Shown: one piece after another, positions 1-5,323 of the stretch
How the letters are laid out: each line of letters opens with the position of its first letter
Numbering within the stretch: the first letter of the stretch is position 1
Assembly (NCBI GenBank): GCA_003448025.1
Contig: DLXL01000587.1
Span: 1,609 to 6,957 of the forward strand
Source of the DNA: Saprospirales bacterium
GTDB taxonomy: Bacteria > Bacteroidota > Bacteroidia > Chitinophagales > Saprospiraceae
Length of the DNA: 5,349 bases
Direction: 5' to 3'
Translations under genes and position numbers: made by a program
Notes under the pieces: model-generated
What the model was told of the DNA's origin: nothing
Databases searched by the model: none
The model's input: the letters and a program-made list of their open reading frames with translations, nothing else

Positions 1-20
1 CCTTCGTGCCTCAGGATGAC
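1..20 (-). repeat. Fragment of a dispersed intergenic repeat at window edge
   Basis: Read on the minus strand this is GTCATCCTGAGGCACGAAGG. It resembles, from memory, the 'GTCATCCTGAGCGAAGCGAAGGATC' kind of interspersed repeat found between genes in many environmental bacteria. It lies just downstream of the aminotransferase stop and is cut by the window edge, so its full extent and any paired arm cannot be seen. The assignment rests on resemblance only. Confidence 0.35.
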
Positions 21-22
21 AA

Positions 23-56
23 TCTGCGTTCCTACCCGCGTTCCAAGCCCGCGTTC
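23..56 (-). repeat. GAACGCGG-type repeat cluster overlapping a stop codon
   Basis: On the minus strand three units follow one another: GAACGCGGG (56-48), GAACGCGGG (43-35) and GAACGCAGA (31-23), spaced 13 and 12 bases apart. The first two encode the last residues of the aminotransferase (Glu-Arg-Gly precedes the stop), and the TAG stop at 34-32 lies between the second and third units. The same word recurs at the other end of the window (5302-5345). This looks like a dispersed repeat family that has entered or grown into the 3' end of the gene. Confidence 0.55.
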
Positions 57-1225
57 AGCACCTCGCAGGCCCATTGGATCTCTTCCTCCGAAATTGTCAG
101 CGGGGGAGCAATACGCAGACTCTGATCATTGAATAGAAACCAATCGGTGATCAATCCTCTGGAGATGCAGTATTGTATTACCCGCTGTACTGCGTCCCAG
201 TTACCCAGATCCAGCGCCAGCCACAACCCCGCGCTGCGTATTTCCCGGATAGACGGGTTCGGGGCAAGCAGTTTCCGGAACAATTCGCCCTTGGCAGGCG
301 CCTGAGCAATTAAATCTGTTTCCAGCAATACTTGCAAAGTAGCCAATCCGGCGGCCGCACTCACCGGGTGTCCACCAAAGGTAGTGATATGCCCCAGCAC
401 CGGATCATGCGTCAACAATTGCATCAACTCCCTTCTGGCCACAAATGCACCCAGGGGCATGCCACCGCCAAATCCCTTGGCCAGCAAAAGTATATCCGGC
501 ACAATGCCAAATTGCTCAAAGGCAAACAAACGCCCGGTGCGACCCATGCCCGCCTGGATTTCATCCAATATCAACAGCGCACCCATTTCATCGCAACGCC
601 TGCGCAAAGCCTGCAACCATGCCGGATCGGGCGGAATAATGCCTGCTTCTCCCTGAACCGTCTCCACAACAACCGCCGCAGTCTGCTCGTCAATAACCTC
701 CAGATGCTCCATACAATTGAAATCCATATGCCGTATACCCGGCAAAAGCGGCTGAAACGCCAGGGTAAAGTCGGTTGGACTCATTAAACTGGCCGCACCC
801 TGGGTACTGCCGTGATAAGCCTTCCGGCAAGCCACAAAATGGGGCCTGCCTGTAGCACGTTTGGCCAGTTTCATGGCGCCTTCCGTGGCCTCAGTGCCGG
901 AATTCACCAAATACACAGAATCAAGCCCGGGAAGCTGAGCAGCTAGCAATTCCGCTAATTGCACCTGAGGAGTGAGTACATACTCACCATACACCAGGGT
1001 GTGCCAATAGGCATGAAGCTGCGCTTCCACTGCCTCCTGTACCTGCGGATGCCGATGCCCCAGCACACTTGGCCCAATGCCGGCAATCAGATCCAGCCAG
1101 CGCTCCCCATTTGGACCGTGCAACCAACAACCTTCAGCATGCACCACTTCCAGGGCTAAAGGCGCCGGAGAAGTTTGTGCCACATGGCGAAAAAAAGCAG
1201 TGCGAAGTGTGCCCTGATTTTGCAT
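32..1225 (-). CDS. Class III PLP-dependent aminotransferase (acetylornithine/ornithine aminotransferase-like)
   Basis: A cytoplasmic fold-type I enzyme that transfers an amino group using pyridoxal phosphate, typically from an omega-amino donor to a keto acid. Numbered from the preferred start (397 aa), visible motifs are: SGTEAT at 109-114 (cofactor phosphate loop); YHGS at 137-140 (aromatic ring stacking on PLP); DEIQAGMGRTG at 221-231, with D221 contacting the pyridine nitrogen; K250 in LLAKGFGGG, the expected Schiff-base lysine; TFGGHP at 282-287; and RIAPPL at 371-376. All key residues are intact and the length is usual for the family. An upstream ATG at 1306 would add 27 residues (MFPLHRTLPGHCK...) that do not look like the family; homologues as I remember them begin near '..FFRHVAQTSPAPLALE', so the ATG at 1225 is preferred. 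A GAGG lies only three bases before that ATG, too close for a normal ribosome site. No arginine or lysine pathway gene is adjacent, so the substrate cannot be named. The C-terminal tail is encoded by repeat DNA. Confidence 0.93.
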   Translation of the reverse strand: MQNQGTLRTAFFRHVAQTSPAPLALEVVHAEGCWLHGPNGERWLDLIAGIGPSVLGHRHPQVQEAVEAQLHAYWHTLVYGEYVLTPQVQLAELLAAQLPGLDSVYLVNSGTEATEGAMKLAKRATGRPHFVACRKAYHGSTQGAASLMSPTDFTLAFQPLLPGIRHMDFNCMEHLEVIDEQTAAVVVETVQGEAGIIPPDPAWLQALRRRCDEMGALLILDEIQAGMGRTGRLFAFEQFGIVPDILLLAKGFGGGMPLGAFVARRELMQLLTHDPVLGHITTFGGHPVSAAAGLATLQVLLETDLIAQAPAKGELFRKLLAPNPSIREIRSAGLWLALDLGNWDAVQRVIQYCISRGLITDWFLFNDQSLRIAPPLTISEEEIQWACEVLNAGLERG

Positions 1226-1241
1226 TTGCCTCACTAATTTT

Positions 1242-1271
1242 TTTGAGAATAGATTTTTACACCCATATTTG
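1242..1271 (+). promoter_or_regulatory. Possible Bacteroidota-type promoter for the CBS/Crp genes
   Basis: TTTG at 1242-1245 is followed after 18 bases by CATATTTG at 1264-1271, matching five of the six fixed positions of the Bacteroidota -7 element TAnnTTTG, with spacing in the usual range. Transcription would begin near 1276 and give a leader of about 220 bases that contains the large inverted repeat and the octamer array. It sits only 17 bases upstream of the divergent aminotransferase start. This is pattern matching only; short A/T-rich motifs arise by chance. Confidence 0.3.
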
Positions 1272-1338
1272 CAGTGTCCCGGCAAAGTTCGGTGTAACGG
1301 GAACAAGGTAGGCCTGAATTGCGTTAAATATTACCAAT

Positions 1339-1387
1339 GGGTGGTTACTGACGGGGTGACTGCCAGTCACCCCGTCAGTAACCACCC
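1339..1387. repeat. Perfect 24-bp inverted repeat around a single base
   Basis: The left arm 1339-1362 (GGGTGGTTACTGACGGGG then TGACTG) is the exact reverse complement of the right arm 1364-1387, leaving only C1363 in the centre. Pairing stops at 1338/1388. A G/C-rich 24-bp stem with no mismatch is very stable; in RNA the tip would open to a small loop. No T-run follows on either strand, and no gene ends toward it from either side, so a simple intrinsic terminator is unlikely. It lies between divergent genes, 109 bases before the CBS gene, and would fall in that gene's leader if the promoter near 1270 is used. Alternatives are a dispersed palindromic element, a cruciform site or a dyad operator. 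Confidence 0.9.
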
Positions 1388-1397
1388 CGTCAGTAAG
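1368..1397 (+). repeat. Tandem 15-nt duplication CACCCCGTCAGTAAC
   Basis: CACCCCGTCAGTAA occurs at 1368-1381 and again at 1383-1396 with a 15-base period; only the last base of the period differs (C against G). A third copy is inverted at 1345-1358, in the left arm of the inverted repeat. The structure therefore holds three copies of one word, two direct and one inverted. The second direct copy begins inside the right arm and extends past it, so the left arm could pair with either direct copy. Confidence 0.85.
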
Positions 1398-1448
1398 CCC
1401 ATCGAGAACAATCCTTAAATCATCTCCCTAAAACCAAGCCGAACGCCA

Positions 1449-1488
1449 ACTCGAAAACTCAAACACTCAAAAACCCAAACACTCAAAC
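1449..1488 (+). repeat. Five tandem copies of an 8-bp unit (ACTCAAAC) in a gene leader
   Basis: The units read ACTCGAAA, ACTCAAAC, ACTCAAAA, ACCCAAAC and ACTCAAAC with exact 8-base spacing. The plus strand has no G from 1454 to 1492. The array ends eight bases before the CBS gene ATG and takes the place of a Shine-Dalgarno site. An unstructured A-rich stretch here would favour ribosome entry in Bacteroidota, where initiation depends little on Shine-Dalgarno pairing. Copy number could vary by slippage and change the leader without altering the reading frame. Confidence 0.8.
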
Positions 1489-1496
1489 ACACGTCT

Positions 1497-2159
1497 ATGA
1501 CTGCACGAACGCTGATTGCACATGATATTCCACCCATCACGGTTGACCAAACCGGGCGGGAGGCATTTCATTTGCTGAACGACCACCATGTAAAGCATTT
1601 GCCAGTTGTAGATGCCGGAAAACTGGTTGGATTGCTATCGGAAGAGGAAATTTTCCACCATAAACTCGCCGATCCGCTCCGGGAATACGATTTTTCCGTT
1701 CTGCCGAGGTATCAGGTGCTGGAAAACGAACACGTCTTTCAGGTCATTAAAATGATGGGCGATCACCGGCTCACCGTGATTCCGGTAACGGATCAGGAGG
1801 GCAATTACCTGGGCCTGATTCAGCAAACCGATGTGCTGCGCTTTTTTGCCCATACCGCCTCGCTGACCGAACAAGGCGCCGTGCTGGTGCTCCTCATGCC
1901 CAAACGGGATTATACCCTCTCTACCATCGCACGAATTTTTGAAGAAAATAATGTGCACATACTCAGCGCTTTCGTTACGTCTACCCCTAACCCGGAAGAC
2001 GTTGAACTGACCCTTAAATTAGATCGCAGGGATCTCTCCCGGGCCATTGCCTCCCTCGAACGTCATGAGTTTGAAATCAAGGAATCCTTTGGAGAAACAG
2101 ACCACAGCGAACAGTTGCGTGAGCGCTACGATGCACTCATGAACTATCTTAACGTTTAA
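1497..2159 (+). CDS. CBS-pair protein with C-terminal ACT-like domain
   Basis: A 220-residue soluble protein with no signal peptide or membrane segment. A first CBS motif spans about residues 1-57 (DQTGREAFHLLNDHHVKHLPVVDAGKLVGLLSEEEI) and a second about 66-117 (HVFQVIKMMGDHRLTVIPVTDQEGNYLGLIQQTDVLRF); together they form a Bateman module, which in known cases binds AMP, ATP, SAM or related adenosyl ligands. Residues about 127-195 (GAVLVLLMPKRDYTLSTIARIFEENNVHILSAFV, then VELTLKLDRRDLSRAIASLERHEFEI) have the beta-alpha-beta-beta-alpha-beta pattern of an ACT-type ligand domain. The tail (SEQLRERYDALMNYLNV) is probably helical. No catalytic domain is attached, so it is presumably a stand-alone sensor or a regulatory subunit; ligand and partner are unknown. 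From memory, relatives in Bacteroidota often sit beside NAD kinase; here a Crp/Fnr gene follows instead, after one base. The ATG at 1497 fits because the first CBS domain begins at once. CBS call firm, ACT call likely. Confidence 0.9.
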   Translation: MTARTLIAHDIPPITVDQTGREAFHLLNDHHVKHLPVVDAGKLVGLLSEEEIFHHKLADPLREYDFSVLPRYQVLENEHVFQVIKMMGDHRLTVIPVTDQEGNYLGLIQQTDVLRFFAHTASLTEQGAVLVLLMPKRDYTLSTIARIFEENNVHILSAFVTSTPNPEDVELTLKLDRRDLSRAIASLERHEFEIKESFGETDHSEQLRERYDALMNYLNV

Positions 2160-2160
2160 T

Positions 2161-2853
2161 ATGCAAGCCCAATCGCTTTGGCACTTAGAAAATGTTGATG
2201 TTACGCATCTCCTCTGCCCTACCAAACTGGGCAATGAAGAGTTGATGGCACAAAAAAAGCATTGTCAGTTCAAAAAAGGAGAAGTAGTGTACATTCCGGA
2301 TGACTTATCCGATCGAATTTTTTTCATTACAGAAGGCCAGATCAAAATATCGGTCATGAACGAGGATGGCAAAGAAATTACCAAATCCATTCTGGGCCGT
2401 GGAGAGGTATTTGGCGAATTAGCCATGCTGGGCGAGCAAAAACGTCATGATTATGCCACCGCCCTGGCCGATACCAACACCTGCGTGGTAACATTGGACG
2501 AACTTCGCAGTTTGATGCGCGACAGATCCGAGATCAACCTTTTTTTCATGAAAATCTTTGGCGGACGCCAGTTAGAAATGGAACGGCGCCTGGAATCCCT
2601 TATTTTCCGTGACAGTCGAAGCCGGATTGTGGAGTTTCTGGTCAACCTGACCCGGACTAAAGGTCAACGTGTAGGCTACGAATGGCTCATCCGGAACCCT
2701 GTTACACATCAGGAAATTGCCAACCTTACCGCAACCAGTCGTCAAACAGTAACTACTACCCTTAACGACCTGAGATTCAAAAAACTGCTCACCTTTAACC
2801 GTTCCCGTTTGCTCATTCGGGATTTGGATAAATTAACGGAAGAAATGCGCTAG
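2161..2853 (+). CDS. Crp/Fnr-family transcriptional regulator
   Basis: A 230-residue cytoplasmic DNA-binding regulator, usual length for the family. The cyclic-nucleotide-binding fold spans about 10-125, with KKGEVVYIPDDLSDRIFFITEGQIKI at 38-63 and the phosphate-binding-cassette region GEVFGELAMLGEQKRHDYATA at 81-101. The cassette keeps G85-E86-L87 and R95, but the Ser/Thr that follows the Arg in cAMP-binding CRP is His96, so cAMP binding is doubtful. A dimerisation helix follows (about 126-150), then the winged helix-turn-helix (about 151-225), with recognition helix TSRQTVTTTLNDL at 192-204. Cysteines are only at 19, 35 and 108, not an FNR-type iron-sulfur cluster set. The ATG lies one base after the CBS gene stop (TAA-T-ATG), implying one mRNA and translational re-initiation. 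An in-frame ATG at 2245 would remove family-like N-terminal residues (LWHLENVDVTHLLCPTKL) and is rejected. Targets are unknown; the neighbouring operon and the GH57 gene are natural candidates. Confidence 0.93.
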   Translation: MQAQSLWHLENVDVTHLLCPTKLGNEELMAQKKHCQFKKGEVVYIPDDLSDRIFFITEGQIKISVMNEDGKEITKSILGRGEVFGELAMLGEQKRHDYATALADTNTCVVTLDELRSLMRDRSEINLFFMKIFGGRQLEMERRLESLIFRDSRSRIVEFLVNLTRTKGQRVGYEWLIRNPVTHQEIANLTATSRQTVTTTLNDLRFKKLLTFNRSRLLIRDLDKLTEEMR

Positions 2854-2864
2854 CGAAAACTTCC

Positions 2865-2872
2865 TACCTTCG
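2865..2872 (+). promoter_or_regulatory. Weak -7-like element (TACCTTCG) just before the GH57 start
   Basis: TACCTTCG fits the Bacteroidota -7 pattern TAnnTTTG at all but one fixed position. If used, transcription would start at about the A of the GH57 ATG (2877), giving a leaderless or nearly leaderless message. No good TTTG box is seen at the expected distance upstream, inside the end of the Crp/Fnr gene. The 23-base gap also allows simple read-through from the upstream gene. Confidence 0.25.
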
Positions 2873-2876
2873 CCCT

Positions 2877-5303
2877 ATGTCGCGTTCGAATAAATACGTT
2901 TGCATTCACGGGCACTTTTATCAGCCGCCTCGCGAGAATGCCTGGTTAGAAACCGTTGAACAACAGGAAACTGCCCACCCATATCACGATTGGAATACCC
3001 GAATCAATCACGAGTGTTATGCCCCCAATGCTGCCGCTCGTATCCTGGATGAGGAGGGCTGGATCACCAAGATCCGGAACAACTACAACCGGATTTCATG
3101 GAATTTTGGCCCCACCCTGCTTTCCTGGATGGAAGAAAATGATCCCGATGCTTACTCCCTGCTGCTAAAGGCGGATAAAAGGTCTCAGGAATTGTTTGGG
3201 GGACACGGATCAGCCATGGCACAAGTACATAGTCATTTGATTATGCCACTTTGCAATGCTCGTGATAAGGTAACCCAGGTGACCTGGGGAATTCGTGATT
3301 TTGAACACCGTTTTAAACGCTACCCCGAGGGTATCTGGCTGGCTGAAACTGCCGTTAATACGGAAACCCTGGAAGTGCTTGCAGCACACGGCATTCAGTT
3401 TACTGTGCTTGCGCCAAGGCAGGCCAAAGCAGTGCGAAAAATCCCCGCTACCGGGGAAAAATCAAATGCCTGGCATAGTGTAGATGCAGAATCAATAGAT
3501 ACGCGCAGGCCCTACTGGTGCCTTTTGCCGAGTGGCAGGCGTATTGCCTTGTTTTTTTATCACGGCCGAATTGCACAGGAAGTTGCCTTTAACGGACTCC
3601 TCAATAGTGGAAAACTTTTTTCCGACCGCATTACAAGCATTTTTGACCACTCTGACACCCCACAGTTGGCGCATATTGCTACGGATGGCGAAAGCTATGG
3701 ACACCACCACCGTTATGGGGAAATGGCCCTTGCCGATTGCTTGAATTATGTGGAAAATACCGGCCTGGCTACCATCACCAATTATGGGCAGTTTCTGGAG
3801 TTGCATCCCCCTGACTGGGAAGTCCAAATTCATGAAAACTCTTCATGGAGTTGCGTGCACGGAGTGGAGCGCTGGAGAGCTGACTGTGGCTGCAATTCCG
3901 GCAAACCCGGCTGGCATCAGCGTTGGCGCAAACCGCTGCGTGATACATTAGACTGGCTTCGGGATCAGCTATCGCCCATTTTCGAACGTGATGGCGCAAG
4001 ATTGCTGCGTGATCCATGGGCTGCCAGGAACGATTACATTGAGGTCATGCTCAATCGTTCAGACGCCAACGTACAGGCCTTTTTAAAAAAACATGCCCGC
4101 CGGGAATTAAGCTTGCTGGAAAAAGTGGCCGTGCTTCGACTCCTGGAAAGCCAACGGTTTGCCATACTGATGTACACCAGTTGCGGCTGGTTTTTTGATG
4201 AAATTTCATGTTCAGAAACAAACCAGATCCTGCAATATGCCCTGAGGGCTATGGATTATACACTCGACGTTTGTGGACAGGATTTTTATCCGGAATTTAA
4301 CCGACGACTGGCAGAAGCGCCCAGTAATGTTTTGACGAATGGCGCCGAAAGTTTCCTCAAAAATGTGGTCCCTACTCGGTATACCCTGGAACGGGTAGCC
4401 ATGCATTTCGCCGTGGCCTCTTTGTTTGAAGACCACCCAGAAGGACTGGATTTGTTCAATTACACGGCATCCGTGGAATTTTTTGAAAAAATAGAGGCCG
4501 GAACACCAAAGTTTGCCGCAGGGCGACTCCGAATCCGGTCGAGGCTGAGTCATGCGGAACGCACCTTTTGTTTCGCGGTATTATATATGGGTCAACAGCA
4601 CATCATTGGCAATATCAGCGGTGAAATGCTTCGCTCCCAATTTGAAGAAATGTTTACCCGAACCAGTAAAGGCTTCCGGGCAGCCAATATGGGAGAAGTA
4701 ATTGGTGCCCTGCAGGAATATTTTGGTCCGGAAAAATTTACGCTTTCCAGCTTGTTCGCTGATGAAAAAATTGAAATCATCCGGAGTATTACTGAAGCCA
4801 GCCTGGAAGGTGCAGAGTCAACCTTCCGAAATGTTTTTAACGATAATTATCAGCTCATTACCGGAATTGAAGAAGCTAAAATGCCCCTCCCGCCAACCTG
4901 GCATAATATAGCTACCTATGTGCTGAATGCCGATTTGCTGCATTTTTTTGAAAATGAGGAAGCCGCCGACCCGCGTACCCTACGCCGGATTGCTGCCGAT
5001 CTGAAACGCTGGAATATTAAACAAAACGATGAAGATCAGATCAACCTTGCCATCGGAACCCGCGTGTTTAAAGAAATAGAAAAAATCGAATTGGACGAAT
5101 CATCTCTGCCTCGCGTACGCTGGCTCAACGAAGTTTTGTCTATCGTGGGGGAAATGCATCTTAAACCCGATATCTGGCGCAGTCAGAATGTTTTTTATCT
5201 GACAACCAAAGGATATAGAAAAGGGCAATGGGTATTTCTCAACAAGGAATGGGAAGCCGAGATCAAACAACTGGCACTGCTGCTTCGCGTCCGCGTTTTT
5301 TGA
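2877..5303 (+). CDS. GH57-type glycoside hydrolase / DUF3536 protein
   Basis: An 808-residue protein with no signal peptide or membrane segment, so cytoplasmic. The N-terminal half is a GH57 catalytic domain: HGHFYQPPREN at 11-21 (family first conserved region, normally HxHQPP); GIWLAETAV at 152-160, with E157 at the position of the nucleophile; and ATDGESYGHHH at 268-278, with D270 at the acid/base position. GH57 enzymes act on alpha-glucans (amylase, glucanotransferase or branching activities) by a retaining mechanism. The C-terminal half, rich in helices and without hydrophobic spans, corresponds to the DUF3536 region usual in this long subgroup. A Cys/His/Trp-rich linker, SSWSCVHGVERWRADCGC (322-339), and YTSCGWFFDEISC (433-445) are striking; from memory they are conserved in this subgroup. 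Exact substrate and reaction are unknown; storage-glycogen processing is the best guess because the protein is intracellular. The ATG at 2877 places the first catalytic strand eight residues in, as expected. The final residues (RVRVF) and the TGA stop lie in repeat-like DNA. Confidence 0.92.
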   Translation: MSRSNKYVCIHGHFYQPPRENAWLETVEQQETAHPYHDWNTRINHECYAPNAAARILDEEGWITKIRNNYNRISWNFGPTLLSWMEENDPDAYSLLLKADKRSQELFGGHGSAMAQVHSHLIMPLCNARDKVTQVTWGIRDFEHRFKRYPEGIWLAETAVNTETLEVLAAHGIQFTVLAPRQAKAVRKIPATGEKSNAWHSVDAESIDTRRPYWCLLPSGRRIALFFYHGRIAQEVAFNGLLNSGKLFSDRITSIFDHSDTPQLAHIATDGESYGHHHRYGEMALADCLNYVENTGLATITNYGQFLELHPPDWEVQIHENSSWSCVHGVERWRADCGCNSGKPGWHQRWRKPLRDTLDWLRDQLSPIFERDGARLLRDPWAARNDYIEVMLNRSDANVQAFLKKHARRELSLLEKVAVLRLLESQRFAILMYTSCGWFFDEISCSETNQILQYALRAMDYTLDVCGQDFYPEFNRRLAEAPSNVLTNGAESFLKNVVPTRYTLERVAMHFAVASLFEDHPEGLDLFNYTASVEFFEKIEAGTPKFAAGRLRIRSRLSHAERTFCFAVLYMGQQHIIGNISGEMLRSQFEEMFTRTSKGFRAANMGEVIGALQEYFGPEKFTLSSLFADEKIEIIRSITEASLEGAESTFRNVFNDNYQLITGIEEAKMPLPPTWHNIATYVLNADLLHFFENEEAADPRTLRRIAADLKRWNIKQNDEDQINLAIGTRVFKEIEKIELDESSLPRVRWLNEVLSIVGEMHLKPDIWRSQNVFYLTTKGYRKGQWVFLNKEWEAEIKQLALLLRVRVF

Positions 5304-5323
5304 ACGCGGAGAACGCGGATTTT
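5290..5323 (+). terminator. Possible hairpin at the end of the GH57 gene
   Basis: TCCGCGTT (5290-5297) is the exact reverse complement of AACGCGGA (5303-5310), with a five-base loop TTTTG; the TGA stop begins within the loop. An alternative pairing of the same left arm with the next unit, AACGCGGAT (5312-5320), using one G-T pair would place the stem directly before a short T-run (5320-5323). This resembles a weak intrinsic terminator, but the stem is made from dispersed-repeat sequence, so it may be only a by-product of the repeat. Confidence 0.35.

Noticed and set aside
32..1225. Naming the aminotransferase argD or rocD
   Set aside because: The motifs fit several class III enzymes and no arginine, proline or lysine pathway gene is nearby to fix the substrate.
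1226..1306. N-terminal extension of the aminotransferase from an upstream ATG
   Set aside because: The 27 extra residues do not resemble the family, which normally starts close to the FFRHVAQTSPAPLALE segment; the extension also overlaps likely promoter DNA.
332..1311. Plus-strand open frames opposite the aminotransferase
   Set aside because: They are antisense to a gene with all its catalytic motifs intact, overlap one another in different frames, and show no recognisable domain.
1339..1387. Intrinsic terminator
   Set aside because: Neither side has a T-run and both flanking genes point away from the hairpin.
1339..1397. CRISPR or insertion-sequence end
   Set aside because: There are only two direct copies with no spacers, and no transposase frame or target-site duplication is visible.
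2019..2645. Minus-strand frames over the CBS and Crp/Fnr genes
   Set aside because: They are short, opposite well-supported genes, and have no plausible domain content.
2161..2853. FNR-type oxygen sensor
   Set aside because: The protein has only three widely spaced cysteines (19, 35, 108) and lacks the N-terminal cluster motif.
2956..4911. Small frames on both strands within the GH57 gene
   Set aside because: They are alternative-frame shadows of one uninterrupted 808-codon gene with conserved catalytic motifs.
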